The notes: generated by a model not told the origin, from the letters alone. 64,000 nucleotides of DNA from Trichosporon coremiiforme (GCA_039545355.1 BCJJ01000009.1:1405757-1469756); one strand, 5' to 3'. Shown: positions 44,977 through 56,005, numbered from the stretch's first letter. Program-made: numbers and translations.

Positions 44977-46148
44977 ATGAGCGCCCCTCAGCAGAACAAC
45001 CAGAACGTGGCCGAGCACACCGACGACCTTCCCGACGGATGGTGAGTATTGCGTCGGCGTGCTCCACCGAGCCCACCAATTTTGCCGGCACGGTGCTCTC
45101 CACCGCATCTCTCGCCGCCAACACGGCCCAGCGAGCACGGCTGCTCTGGTCGCTTCGCTCCCCTCGTCAGCGCTGACCCCAGGCTCCGCCAGTTCGACCC
45201 CAACTACGGCACCTACTTCTACATCAACACGATGGTCCAGCCCGCGCAGATCACATGGACCCATCCCGGGTCCAAGGACGGGGAGGCGCACCCCGAGCAA
45301 GTCCAGGCCGTGCAGAAGGTTGCCGCCGCGGCCTCCCAGCTTCCCCAGGAGGAGCAAGAGCGTATTGCCCAGCAACAGTCCGAGTTCCTGCAGCAGCAGG
45401 CCGAGGCCGCGAAGCAGGGCAAGGCGGCGCAGACGGGCAGCCACTCTGCTGCCATGGAGGCCAACGACCGCGGCCTCGGGTCGCTGCTTGGTCATGCGCT
45501 TTCCGGCTCGAGCGGCAAGCAGAGCTCAAGCATGGGCGGAATGGGCGGCCTCGGCGCCGCCGCTGGCGGCGGCGGCGTTGGCGCTCTGCTGGGTAGCCTT
45601 CTTGGCTCTGCGGCTAGTAGCGGAAGGTACTCGAACAGCTACTCGCACTCTATGGGCCCGCCGCCTTTCATGATGGGCTCTGGCTTGGGTGGCATGGGTA
45701 TGGGTGGTATGGGAGGTATGGGCATGGGCGGCCTTGGAGGTCTCGGTGGCCTCGGCGGAATGGGTATGGGCGGCGGCAGGCTTGGTGGGATGGGCGGGAT
45801 GGGCATGGGGCCCTTCGGCATGATGGGCGGTGGTATGGGCATGGGAATGGGCGGAAGCCCCTTCGGTGAGTACGACGAGCGGAGCGAGACCCGAGCAGCT
45901 ACGCTCAACTAGAGCAGCGAGACTGCCCCCATCGTATATGACAGCTCGGCTAACCACCAGGCCTCGGCGGCATGGGCATGGGCATGGGTCCCATGGGCGG
46001 CGGCATGATGATGGGCGGCCACGGGCACCACGGGCACCACGGCGGTGGCGGGTTCGGCGGCTTCGACGACGACCGGTTCGACGACCGTCCCTCCTTCGGC
46101 GGCGGTGGCCACCACGGCGACGGCGGCAACTTCGGTGGTCGCTTCTAA
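44977..46148 (+). CDS. WW-domain protein with Gly/Met-rich tail (311 aa)
   Basis: Exons 44977-45041, 45183-45865 and 45961-46148 join in frame. The WW domain spans the first intron: DDLPDGW at residues 16-22, then YGTYFYINT and ITWTHP, with the two signature tryptophans and the terminal proline, so it should bind proline-rich ligands. A coiled Gln/Glu/Ala-rich segment follows (QEEQERIAQQQSEFLQQQ), then a long low-complexity region of GMG and GGM repeats, ending His/Gly/Asp/Phe-rich. Proteins with an N-terminal WW and Gly-rich tail occur widely in basidiomycetes; phase-separating behaviour is plausible but inferred. Confidence 0.85.
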
Positions 46149-46366
46149 GCCGCGAGGTCGTGGCTTTACGTCTTTGTGGATTGTAGGGGCGAGGAAAACA
46201 AAACAAACAAACAGCAAAGTATAATCAGATGCCGTACACGATGGACATGAAGAACTTTGAAGGTCTGGAGTAAGGGGTTTGTTTGGGGGGAGTAGCAGAG
46301 TATGGGTTTTCGGCATCTACTGACGTCCCATACTTACGTGCAGAAGTGAGCGAGATCAACCTCGTG

Positions 46367-46529
46367 CTACTGAAGCATGATGCCATCGTTTCCAAAGTCT
46401 CTGTTAGTTGACTTCTCGGGTAGGGCAGCCAGTTGTTTCTGGCGCTCGACATCCCACTGGCCGGAGCGGCCATCGCAAGCGAGCCGCACACCGCCCCACC
46501 TCGTTCCGAGTGATAGCCTGTAGCTCACC
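46367..46529 (-). CDS. Candidate C-terminal exons of a small hypothetical protein
   Basis: Exon 46456-46367 reads WDVERQKQLAALPEKS and ends DFGNDGIMLQ, a strong coding signal. It follows a 72-base GTGAGC..CCAG intron; the preceding exon ends at 46529 with CKRYWRQRSEGE. The 5' part is unresolved: an alternative frame nearby (ELVEGVQTILEAAL) joins to FLERE at about 46636. Size and charge resemble small mitochondrial assembly factors, but I do not recognise the family. Confidence 0.35.
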
Positions 46530-46682
46530 TCGCCCTCAGAGCGCTGCCTCCAGTATCGTTTGCACACCCTCTACCAACTCTACCGCGCCGTCGCTACGGC
46601 GCCGGGGTGCATAGCCGCACGCTCACCCTCCCTCTCAAGGAATCCCGCGTCGAGCCCATCGCTCAGCGGCGGATGCCACGTG

Positions 46683-46753
46683 ACATCTATGGTGAAATGG
46701 TATCATGCATCCTTGCCATGGATGCGGTGGGGGTTCGATTCCCCCTGGATGTA
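46683..46753 (+). tRNA. tRNA-Gly (GCC), intronless
   Basis: 71 bases. Acceptor ACATCTA pairs with TGGATGT (one U:G), D-arm GTGA/TCAT, anticodon stem CATCC/GGATG with loop TTGCCAT, T-arm GGGGG/CCCCC around TTCGATT, discriminator A. TTTT follows at 46757-46760. The A1:U72 pair is unusual for tRNA-Gly, which normally starts with G. Confidence 0.9.
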
Positions 46754-47382
46754 CTCTTTTGTGTGTCTGCTGCACTCTCTAGGTGCGAGAAAGGTTGGAA
46801 GGAAGGCGGGGACGGTTGACGTTTTGGCTCAGAAGTAGGGTTGGAAGGAGGAAGAGTGGTCGTTGGCTCAGAAGGGGGCGAGACGCCACTTGCTTTTTGG
46901 TCCCGCTCTGCGCCCCTTGATGGAGATATGCTCCTGAGTCTATGCGCTTGTGAGCGCAGAGCGAAGAGTCTGGCGGGCGGGGAAGGAGCAGAGCTTACCA
47001 TGTAAGTGTGCGGCGGCGCAAGCCAGCTGGGACCAGTTGCCAGGGAGACGACCCCTCCGCCTTCAAAGATTGAGTTTATCGCCTCCCCAATCAGAGGCAT
47101 TGCAAACCCCCCGGTGGACTCTCCATGCACGGGTCGCCATGTCTGCGTGCTCTGCCATCATCATGGTTCTAGGAAGAGCACAGCACGTCTCTCAATGCTA
47201 TTCTGTGGATGTCGGGAAGCAGGCCACCTCCTCGGTATCTGCAAACTTATCAACGGAGAGATTTTCATCTCCGCTCTGATTTCTGACTGCCTCAGCCGTA
47301 GTCAGCGCACAGTCCATCAACACTCTTCTTTCCGTCGCATCGGAGTGCAGCCCCAATGGTCGAGCGAGGACAAAAAGCTTTC
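46754..47382. other. Spacer with a possible minus-strand exon
   Basis: On the minus strand 47130-46998 reads MPLIGEAINSIFEGGGVVSL and ends at a GTAAGC donor, a plausible exon. Its frame continues through a Ser/Pro-rich stretch into the antisense of the tRNA-Gly. Not strong enough to call as a gene. Confidence 0.3.
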
Positions 47383-47462
47383 TAGCGACGAGAAGTTTCG
47401 ATCTTCTGCCCTTTGGGTGAACTCGTATGAGCCCAACGCTCTTCCATCTGAGCTACGTCGCT
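47383..47462 (-). tRNA. Initiator tRNA-Met (CAT) with 7-base intron, copy 3
   Basis: Mature sequence identical to the copies at 13593 and 14204; intron CGAGTTC. TTTTTG follows the 3' end on the minus strand. Lies about 600 bases left of phospholipase A2 copy 3. Confidence 0.95.
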
Positions 47463-48062
47463 TTGATTTGGACATGAGAGCCGAACCCGGGGGCGAGGAT
47501 AGGGCCGACGCCGCCTCCACTTCTCGATGCCCTTGGCTCCTTTCGTTGGGCTCACGGCGAGGCGCTGGCGAATGCTTGGTCCGGTCTACACAGCTGAATT
47601 GTGCAGCGCACTCGGCCGAGTGAATCTTATTGTTGGGCCTTGCCGTTGCGGCTATCTGTGGGGGAGACCGCTTGCTCCGGCTGGGCTGGGCAGTTCTGGG
47701 TAGTTGCTGTCTCTCCGGATTCCATATAGATAAGTTGTGGGGGGGCAATATGGCGACTGGTCTGTGGTGCCATTGTGGTCGGTCGTATAGCACTACTGTA
47801 GTCGTCGGGGATCGATGGCCGCTGACCGTATGCCTCGGCCCCGACGACGCTGGCGAGTACGTATCAACTGCACTGCCTCGTGATATGAATGGACGCCCGT
47901 CGCAGCCGAGGGAATCTTATCTTCATGAAATCGGCAGTCACGAGACAGCTGAACGCCGGGTGTACCGAAATCAGCGAGCACCTCCATGCTTTCTGGAGAG
48001 CCATAAAAAGCCTGCATCTCATCTTAGATCTTGAAGACATCTACCAAGTTGTCCATTACAGT
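47463..48062. other. Intergenic, promoter of phospholipase A2 copy 3
   Basis: No exon supported. No sequence similarity to the 16.5-kb promoter of copy 1 was seen by eye. Confidence 0.4.
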
Positions 48063-48644
48063 ATGCGGTCCAACTTCTTGTACACCTTCCTTTGCTCCCT
48101 CCTCTTTGTCTTTGCTCTAGCCGCACCAGCGGAGTGCGACCTCGGCCTCGACTCTCGAAAGGAGTCCGGTTTCGACAGCCGGGACGACATCCGCAACCGG
48201 GGCGCAGCGGACTACGACCGACGCGACGAATCCGCCGAAGACGCCACAGATGCCGTCGACGGCGCCGACGTTGCAGATACCGAGAGTGCCACGGACGCCG
48301 AGGCAGCGAGGAAGGACGCAACTGGCCGCTGCCCCGCGGGCAAGGTTCCCCGCACGAAGTATGTCAAGATCCTCGTGGACGGCTGCTCCGTTCCGAAGTG
48401 GCTGTCTTTCGCGGACATGAAGCGCTTCACGGGCTGCTGCAACGCACACGACAAGTGCTATGCCGCGTGTGGCAGGAGCAAGAGGTTCTGCGACAGCCAG
48501 TTCCATAACTGCATGTTGGGGACTTGTGGGCGCTTCAACCTCCTTTGTAGGGCTGCTGCGAACACCTACTTCGATGCCATGAGCTTCCCCGAGGCTCAGA
48601 GGTCTTTCGACCGCGCTACCAAGAGGTACTGCAGGTGCCACTGA
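48063..48644 (+). CDS. Secreted phospholipase A2, copy 3, with acidic propeptide (193 aa)
   Basis: Signal peptide MRSNFLYTFLCSLLFVFALA, then an acidic, Arg-dotted segment (residues about 25-88) absent from the other copies, then the enzyme domain. CCNAHDKCYAAC at residues 125-136 carries H129-D130; the C-terminal RYCRCH is intact. The acidic stretch, ending near a basic EAARKDATGR, looks like a propeptide that could mask the active site until cleaved; this is inference. Single exon, complete, all key residues present. Confidence 0.87.
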   Translation: MRSNFLYTFLCSLLFVFALAAPAECDLGLDSRKESGFDSRDDIRNRGAADYDRRDESAEDATDAVDGADVADTESATDAEAARKDATGRCPAGKVPRTKYVKILVDGCSVPKWLSFADMKRFTGCCNAHDKCYAACGRSKRFCDSQFHNCMLGTCGRFNLLCRAAANTYFDAMSFPEAQRSFDRATKRYCRCH

Positions 48645-49193
48645 ACCTTCACTCGGCCCAGGAGCGACTCGTAACACATCTCACCCATCTTGAGAGAACA
48701 AACAAAATGAAGGAAATTTAGTAAGGCGAAACGTAATCGTGCATATGTCGATCTAAGAGCCGAATGCAATAGCTAACCACTGCCACTTTGTCATAGCGTG
48801 CAATGTGATTGAGGGACATGATCCGAGTTTCTCTCCATTATGATCTGGCACGGCTTATACTTCCATTCCAATATCCAGTCACTGTTCCATCCCCGGCTGC
48901 CTCCAGCTTGCATCAGTAACCTACTCCGTGTCCTGCGACTGTTGAAAGTCCGAAAGTCAGTCTGCCTGCGTTCCCGAACTCGAGAACGGAGGCCCGGTGG
49001 AGGTGTTGTTTGCCTCCGCATTCGGACACGACCGTGGGGATTTTCCGGACGGGGCGCGCAAAGCCGACCGACGTCATGTCGGCGGCCCGAAGAAGTCGGG
49101 GTGACTACCGTTTTCTGTTGTTGTTCCAAAATATCTACTTCTCTGTCAACAAAAGCACGTACACCGTCGACGTCTCGAGGCGCAGTAACCACC
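48645..49193. other. Intergenic
   Basis: Contains the 3' UTR of phospholipase A2 copy 3 and the promoter/leader of the hydrolase gene at 49194. No exon or repeat supported. Confidence 0.45.
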
Positions 49194-50252
49194 ATGATCC
49201 GAACACTACGCCCTCTCGCCCGGCTACCCTCCAACGTCGGCGCTGGCCCGTCGCGCCCGATCGCCCTCGCCCGCGGTTTCCAGACGGGATACCAGAAGCC
49301 TTCCTCTGGATCTGTCGACCTTGCGTACGACGTGATCGAGCCGAAGCACCCGAGCGGACTGCATGGCGACCAGTGCCTCGTCATCTGTCACGGTCTCTTC
49401 GGCAGCAAGCAGAACTGGCGATCGCTCTCGAAGCGCTTTGCGCAGGAGCTCGGCATGCCGGTGTACTGTCTCGTGAGTCGACCTCATAGCTATTCAATGC
49501 CATGCAGCCGAGCAGGCGGTGGCACAATTGAGCTGCGTCGCTTGTCTCGGACATCGTAGGCGTCCAGCTAACTTCAGGACCTGCGGAATCACGGCGCCTC
49601 GCCGCATGTCGAGCCGCATACGAGCGAAGCGATGGCGGAGGACATTGCGCTCTTTCTCCAGAAGCAGGGCATCAAGTCTGGTCTCAACCTGATGGGACAC
49701 TCGATGGGCGGCAAGGCAGTGATGACGTTTGCGCTGAACCCGGAGCTGAACGCGCCGCTGCGCTCTCTGATCTCGGTCGACATGGCGCCGTACAAGGGCA
49801 AGCTCTCGAAGGAGTTCACGCAGTACGCGGACAGCATGCTGGAGATTGAGCGCGCGGGCGTCAAGACCCGTGGCGAGGCGGACAAGATCCTGCAAAAGGT
49901 CGAGCCGGACCTCGGCACGCGCCAGTTCCTGCTCACGAACACGAAGAACGAGGACGGCAAGATCGCGTTCCGCATCCCTCTCGAGCTGCTTAAGAAGTAC
50001 CTCGACGCGATCGGCGACTTCCCCTACACCCCCGGCCAGCCCAATAGCCCGCACTGGGACGGACCGGCCCTCTTCCTCCAGGGCACCAAGGCGCGGTACA
50101 TCAACGAGCGCAACATTCCCGTCGCCAAGCAGTTCTTCCCTAACATGCAGCTCGTCCCGATGGACACGGGACACTGGGTGCACGCCGAGAAGCCGAACGA
50201 GACCGTCCAGCTCGTCGAGAGTTTCATCAAGACAGGCAAGGCCACCCTCTAG
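49194..50252 (+). CDS. Mitochondrial alpha/beta hydrolase, ABHD11/Eat1-Imo32 type (317 aa)
   Basis: Serine hydrolase acting on esters or acyl-CoA; fungal relatives include Imo32 and the ethanol acetyltransferase Eat1. Exons 49194-49472 and 49578-50252 join in phase 0 to restore the family VYCL-DLRNHGASPH block. The N-terminus (MIRTLRPLARLPSNVG, Arg-rich, no acids) is a mitochondrial presequence. Oxyanion motif HGLFGSKQNW, nucleophile elbow GHSMGG with S135, and C-terminal GHWVHAEKP supply the triad serine and histidine. Exact substrate cannot be told. A second frame opens only 13 bases after its stop. Confidence 0.9.
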
Positions 50253-50466
50253 ATAGACCATTACATGCTATGTACATTGCTTTTTGGAACCTCCGCCTTC
50301 GGTCTGCTGGCCGTTGAAGGCTGGACCGGAGGTGCGAGAGCGGGGACCTTCCACGGCAGGCTGAAGCGCATCCAGGAATTTCTGGCCCAGCAACAACCTC
50401 CACTTTCGCAACTACATCTTCGCCATGGCGACGACGACGGAGAGCGGCAGGAAGTAGGAGTAGCTG

Positions 50467-51414
50467 GTGCCGCGCCGTCCTCCCGTCGAGGCGTATGAGC
50501 TGCTGTCTCCGGCACAGCAGCGACGAGTCGACTCATACCCCGAACCCGAGCGAGCAGCGGCGGCTTGGCTCCTGCTGATCGAGTCTGGACCAGAGTGGAG
50601 GGCAAGGGCCACCCCATGCAGAAACTGCGCCGGGCAGCGCTGGTCGTGCGTCGACCCCATTACTCCTGGTCAGCGCCGGCGCTGCGAGGGCTGCTATCGC
50701 TCCGGATGGGTTTGCAACGACCCCACGCCCTTGTGGGCTGCCCCACTCACGGCGCGGGCGTCTGCGTCCACACCCACGATCCCCGCCGGTCGAGCCCCAG
50801 CGTACCCAGCGCCCGCCACGCCCGTCTTTTGTCCCTCGACTGCGACAACAGTCCTGGATCTTACCTCGCCCTCGACCCTCGGTCGCCGACAACGGTGGGT
50901 GGTCCCGGACGACACTGAAGACGAAGAGGAAATCGTGGATATCGATGGCGAGGCCGAGCTCTTCTTTGCGTCTCGAGGTACGGTGGAGAGCTCGGATTCC
51001 GACGATGAAGTCGAGTTCATTGGTATGAGCGAGGCGCCAGACCCTTCGCAGCCTGCGAGGAGACGTCCACGGAACGCATCACCTCGACCCGACACCCTGG
51101 CAAGCGATTCAAGACCTAGCACGGAGCTGCCTCCAGCCCTCCCCTCGTTGTCAGTCGCTCGATCGACTTCAACATCGGCGAGATGCGCGATGTGCTCAAG
51201 GCTCAAGGCAGCTGAACAAACTGCACCTTCCAACGTGGTGGTATCATGGCCCGGAAGACTACAGCCAGCCGCGGACGTCGTGCACGCGGTGATGGTCCAC
51301 CAAAGCGGGAGTGCGTTCAACATTGCGCTTTGGCGAACCGGCACGGCTGGCAGAGGGGATTATTCTTGTTCTGCCAGAGATCGTCCTTCCCCAAAACCAA
51401 ATACTCTGCCATAG
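50467..51414 (+). CDS. Cys-rich hypothetical protein (about 300 aa, start unresolved)
   Basis: The open stretch begins after a stop at 50463 and has no in-frame ATG before the Cys cluster, so an upstream exon is needed. The frame at 50265-50498 (MLCTLLFGTSAFGLL) with a donor at about 50455 is one candidate, in phase with an acceptor at 50519. The core has CRNCAGQRWSC and CEGCYRSGWVCN (Zn-cluster-like spacing), then a Pro/Ala-rich region, an acidic run (DDTEDEEEIVDIDGE) and a second knuckle CAMCSRLKAAEQ. Resembles zinc-binding hypothetical proteins of Trichosporonales; DNA binding is a guess. Confidence 0.42.
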   Translation: MPRRPPVEAYELLSPAQQRRVDSYPEPERAAAAWLLLIESGPEWRARATPCRNCAGQRWSCVDPITPGQRRRCEGCYRSGWVCNDPTPLWAAPLTARASASTPTIPAGRAPAYPAPATPVFCPSTATTVLDLTSPSTLGRRQRWVVPDDTEDEEEIVDIDGEAELFFASRGTVESSDSDDEVEFIGMSEAPDPSQPARRRPRNASPRPDTLASDSRPSTELPPALPSLSVARSTSTSARCAMCSRLKAAEQTAPSNVVVSWPGRLQPAADVVHAVMVHQSGSAFNIALWRTGTAGRGDYSCSARDRPSPKPNTLP

Positions 51415-52011
51415 CGTATCGGAATATACAACCCCGTTACCAAGGTTGCTTTCGCTATCTGCAGATCGACCCAAGAGTCTACCGCACCGGAAGGCTCGCA
51501 GTGGCGCGCAATTCGAAACGACTTGAGCGACTCGTTCTCAGCCAGCGGTCTTATTACGAGCAGGGTTCGAAAATCAAGCTGGGTGGTGAGGCCCTGCGCT
51601 CCTGAGTCTGCACGAGCCAACGGCGGCGTGTGGGTATGTGTGCTGTGTCACTGGCTAACTCGTTGGCCAACTCTGACACTTTCTCTTGAGAGAGGCATTG
51701 GGAGGTTGCTGATTCGGGGGGAGTTCGCTATCAGCGACGTCAATAGAGTTATCCGCGGAGAGTATCACGGTCGAATGTGCTACAGCATCTTCCAGTCGGA
51801 GGCTCATCGCGAGAAGCTCAACAAGGCCGTGGAGCGAGTGGCGACCATGACACCGGCAGAGAAATCAGCATATATCAAGGAGCAGAGGCTTCTCAGCGGT
51901 GAAAGAGCGAAAGTGCGGAAGGAGAAGTACGCTCGCGAGTCAGAGGCAACTACTACCCCGAACCTGGTGCATGATCCTGGCGGGATGGCAGCGCCTCGTT
52001 TAACTGTCTAG
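51246..52011 (+). CDS. Basic hypothetical protein, two exon candidates
   Basis: An ATG at 51246 opens MARKTTASRGRRARGDG followed by a Cys/His/aromatic segment (HGWQRGLFLFCQRSS) to a GTGAGG near 51586. A second coding block, about 51758-52011, reads MCYSIFQSEAHREKLNK and MTPAEKSAYIKEQRLLSGER, charged and helical, vaguely HMG-like. The joining intron is unresolved. Overlaps the 3' end of the Cys-rich frame at 50467-51414 in another frame, so at most one of the two is right for 51246-51414. Confidence 0.33.
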
Positions 52012-52492
52012 CACAGCAAGCTAGAAGGGGAGCAAACCTCGAGGGAGAACGCATTCCCAGCGACGCCCATCGGACCAGACTTCGATGCTGCGCGTTTGAG
52101 TCTGGGGTACTTCCTGGACAGCTGACGGCCAGCTCACCTCTCGGCGGTTTTCGCGAACCAGTCATCGTCGCCAACAATATCGTTGTATATATCAAGCTCA
52201 GTAGTCGTACAGAGTGTGTAGTCTCTAGTCAGCATTGGCCGGCGGAGGGACGCCTCATGCATGTGTGTTTACAGCCCAAGCCTCCATCGCCCAGCTCGTA
52301 GATGGGTGGCGAGCAGCAGCGTCGTGCTTGCACAGAATGCCCAGCGCGGCGGATGGCTCTAGCCGTATTATCAACGAGCATGAGTAGTTGGGCCGGCCTG
52401 ATGGCAGTGGACAGATCACGAAATGCAGGGTATGCGGATTATACACTAATGATACAGAATGAGCAGAGCGTGCGTGCTGCAGCTCCGCAACT
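52012..52492. other. Intergenic, convergent 3' ends
   Basis: Lies between the plus-strand frame ending at 52011 and the minus-strand poly(A) polymerase ending at 52493. No feature seen. Confidence 0.5.
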
Positions 52493-54465
52493 CTACTCCT
52501 CGTCCTCCTCCTGATCCTCTAGCACGCCCTTGGCCGCCCAAAAGTCCCTTCGGCGCTTCGCAGCGTCAGTCTTGGCCGCTATCCGATCTTCAAGTGCGCC
52601 TGTCTGGCAATAGTCAGCGGTGCTGCAATTGTAGATTCTCACTTGCCTGCTGCTTCTTCTTCTTGCCCCTGCTGCGGCGGGCGGAGGACTTTGACGGCAC
52701 GGGGCCGGAACCGTCGCTATCGCTCCCGACGCTACCCTGTGCGCTCGACACGCGGCTCGAGACACGGCTGGAGACGCGGCTGGACGCCCTGCTCGCCTGT
52801 GCGCTTGCGGGTGCGGAGCGCGCTTTAGCCTTCTGCGCCTTGCTCGGCATGGCGTAGCGCGACTCCTCGGGCGGGGGGGAGAACTCGTCCTCGGAAACTG
52901 AGCGCGGGTCGCGTATCCGCGCCGCAAGGGAGGGGATGCCGGATATACTTGAGCCGCGCTCGACGCCGACGACGCCGTCATCGACGCTGCTGTCGCTGGA
53001 GTAGTTGTCCTCAACCTCGGAGTCATCGACGTTGATCGAGCTGAAGCCCGCGTCGGGGGCAGGAGGCTCGCGCTCCGTCGCACCCGAGCCGAGCTCGCCG
53101 TCTCGGTTACGCAGCTTCGCCAGCCGCCGGTCCAGGACCCCGCTCTCGTCCAGTGAACGCAGACCGTGTCGGAACTTGGTCGTCTCCTTGGTCACACCCA
53201 TAATGGCACCGAGGATTGTGAGGGTCTGCGGGTCAAAGTCGGCGCGGTTCTTGGACCGGAGCCACTCGTCGCGCTCGATCAGACGGGCTTGCAGCAGGTC
53301 GTACGCTCCGCCAAACGTCATCTTGACTTGCCGGATACCGAAGGAGGACTTGGAGACGTCGTTGTCCGTGTCCTGCGGGTCTTCGATGCAGAGCAGGAAC
53401 GGCTGTGAGTCCAGATACCATCCCCGAGAGCGCTTGGGGAAGTACCGACCACCCTTGCGGATGCTGATGCCGACTTCGTCATAGTTGAACGAACGACCGT
53501 AAAGCTCGAAGAACTCTACGAGCAGCACACCGAGGTTCTTCACCGGATCGATCTCGCCGTGCCGCACCTTCGGGTGCATCTGGAGGAAGCTGAGCGCGAG
53601 ACAGATGACTGAGTACGAGCCGAGACCGCCTGTGTAGACCTCGTTCATGGAGCGCTGGGACAGGAACGCCTTGATCACGAGGATGAGCTCGCGCGCTCCA
53701 GGCAGAGCCTTCAGGTAGTGGTTCACGATCTTGACGGCACTAACGCCGTTCGTCTGGTTCAAGCTGATATCGACGTTGATACCGCCCTCGGCCGTGACGA
53801 ACTTGATGATTGGGACCTTGGCCCGCGTGATGACGGCGACCGTCTCGGTGATGTGGTTCCCGCGCATCATGCGCGCGAGCTGGTGCAGCATCGTCACCTT
53901 GTTCTTCTCTGATAAGCGCGGCGTCGAGACGACGAGATCAATGTCTCCTGTCGGAAGGTAGAGCTGCGTCTCCCATGAGCCGAACAGCGTCACCGTCGCA
54001 TCGCGCCATTCCTTCCGGATGATGTGCGTGATGAGCTCGATCATCGTCTTGCGGACGTGGAACTCGTGCTGCGTCGGGGACATGTGCTTGTAGAAAGCGT
54101 GCACTTCGGAGTTCAAACTGAGGTCAGCTGGAGGCGGAGTATTTGGTAGCTCACAGAGCTGCCGGGTCGTCGTAGTGCAGCCAGTCGACGTCCTCGGCCC
54201 ACGGAGCAGCCCGCTCTGCGGCCCTGCGCTCCTCCTTCAAGTTTCTCGGACCAGGAGCTCCATCCTCGCCCTTTTGTCTCTTTCCTTCCGGCTGTCCTCC
54301 TTCAGACTTGCGCTTCTTGCGCTGCTGAGTGCCGTCTTCCCCGGCACTCGGAAGCGGCGATTCGATTTCGATTTCGGGCGGAGGGGAAGACTCGAGGTCG
54401 ATCGTCTCGCCGGGGCCGAGCTCGAAGCTGATAAAGTCGTCGCCGGTGGCGAACGACTCATCCAT
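52493..54465 (-). CDS. TRF4: Trf4/5-type non-canonical poly(A) RNA polymerase (TRAMP complex)
   Basis: Adds short oligo(A) tails to nuclear RNAs to send them to the exosome (Cid14 in fission yeast, PAPD5/7 in animals). Exons 54465-54155, 54117-52643 and 52599-52493 join in frame, 630 aa. An acidic and basic N-terminus leads to the family APWAEDVDWLHYDDP box. The nucleotidyltransferase site FGSWETQLYLPTGDIDLVVS carries GS and DID metal ligands (about residues 148-166); the third aspartate is in GGINVDISLN. The PAP-associated domain has SYSVICLALSFLQ and NLGVLLVEFFELYG. The C-terminal quarter is Ser/Arg-rich with acidic ends. Confidence 0.94.
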
Positions 54466-54962
54466 GTTGGCCGCTGTTGATTGTCGATGGCCACTCGGGC
54501 CAGACGATGTCGCTTAGGGTTGGTGTTGCGGTAGGATTAGCACCGCGTAGTAACTTGCTCGTTCAACTTTTGAAAACAGACGGCCCTGGGTGGTGGATGT
54601 TATCATTGCGTGCACGTGCAGGTCACGTGGTCCCACGTCATTCTCGCCGCCGAGATGAATCCGTCGACTCTGGGGCGCCGGGCCAGGCGACCAGCCGCCG
54701 CCCGCTTGTTTAGTCAGTGCAGCGGGTGCGGGCAGGGCACGACCACAACACACCCACAGCACCTCGTCTCGCCATCGACCACTTGTCCTCCACTGCTCAC
54801 AACACTCCTGAACACACACAGCACACATCACGACTGGAACCGGGCACGTACTGGCTCCTGTCCCCTCGCTTTCGCAACTCCGGCCTTCCTTCCTTCCTCT
54901 CCATTCCCCTCCTTCCTTCCTTACCTCCCCTCCCACCACCCAAACTGGCCAACTGAGTGGCG
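54466..54962. promoter_or_regulatory. Divergent promoter with two CACGTG sites
   Basis: Between Trf4 (minus) and the gene at 54963 (plus). CACGTG palindromes lie at 54613-54618 and 54624-54629, 11 bases apart, the first inside the longer palindrome TGCACGTGCA. Pyrimidine-rich leader (CTTCC repeats) at about 54888-54940 precedes the plus-strand ATG. Binding by a Cbf1-like factor is inference. Confidence 0.5.
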
Positions 54963-56005
54963 ATGGCTGAGGTTGCAGCGCGCAAGCGTGCGCGCTCCTC
55001 GTCACCCGTGTGCGATGTGCTCGCATCCCCCCTGGAAGTCCTTCTGAAGCGTCGGCGGCGAGACCTCTCTCGCACGTCGTCGGTGGCGTTACCTCCGCCG
55101 TCGCAGCCAATCTTCGACCCGCCAAGCGGTATGCCGGGCCCGTCAGGCGGAGATGCCGCCATGCCGTCCAGCTCGTCCCCGGGACTGCCGACGTCCTCCT
55201 CGCCCGGATTTGGGGACTACAGCCACGACGCCAACTCGCTTCGTGGGATAGAGAGACGCAGAACCCGCAACTGGGAGCGCCTCAATGCACCTGCTCTCGC
55301 GGGGCCGAGCTGCGAGCCCGACTCGTCCCCTGTCGCCCGCCGTAGTACGAGCGACCGTCACCTCGTCTCCTCAAGTCCTGTCCGGCACCAGCCCCCGGCG
55401 CCGGTATTTCGCGACGAGTGGAGCGCAGAGGAGCGCCTTCGCGAGTGGGGCGACGAGTACTCCTCGCAGAACACGGTGCTGCATTCCCTGGTGAGTCGTG
55501 TGGCCGGCGTAGTCACACATGTCGACGGGCGGCATAGCTTCGCTTCCTCAGCAAGCAGTCAGCTAATGTGCAGCATCTCGCCCGCCTCGAGAGCCAACAG
55601 TCTCTGCACAGCCTGCACTCGGTTGCGAGTGCGTCGTATGAGCCGTTCGAGCTCGCCGAGCCAGCAACGAGTCCAGCACCGTACCCAGCAGGCACACCTC
55701 TACGGACGCCAGCAAGCGCGAACGCATGGCGCACGCATCAGACTCCCGGCTTCACTCCCGGCGGCTTCACGTCGAGCGAGTACGTCTCGTCGCCCTTGTT
55801 CTCGCCCCCGCCGCACTCTGGCCCTCACCATACACACGCCACACCAAGCCGCACCGGTGAACCTCATGGGGAGGTCCGCGCAAGCTACGAGGAGACGAAC
55901 CGCCTTCTTGCCGAACTCAACTTTGCCCGCTTGCGTAGACACGACGCCATGAGCTCCTCGCCCCCGCCGCCGTCGACGGATCCTGCTATGGACGAGCAGT
56001 GGTAG
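54963..56005 (+). CDS. Disordered hypothetical nuclear-type protein (319 aa)
   Basis: Exons 54963-55490 and 55574-56005 join in phase 0 (GTGAGT, CTAATGTGCAG). The N-terminus MAEVAARKRARSSSP and LLKRRRRDLSR look like nuclear localisation signals. The body is Ser/Pro-rich. Two helical, charged islands straddle the intron: DEWSAEERLREWGDEYSSQN and HLARLESQQSLHSLHSV. Near the C-terminus EETNRLLAELNFARLRRHD is a third helix that could be a short docking segment. No family recognised. Confidence 0.72.
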
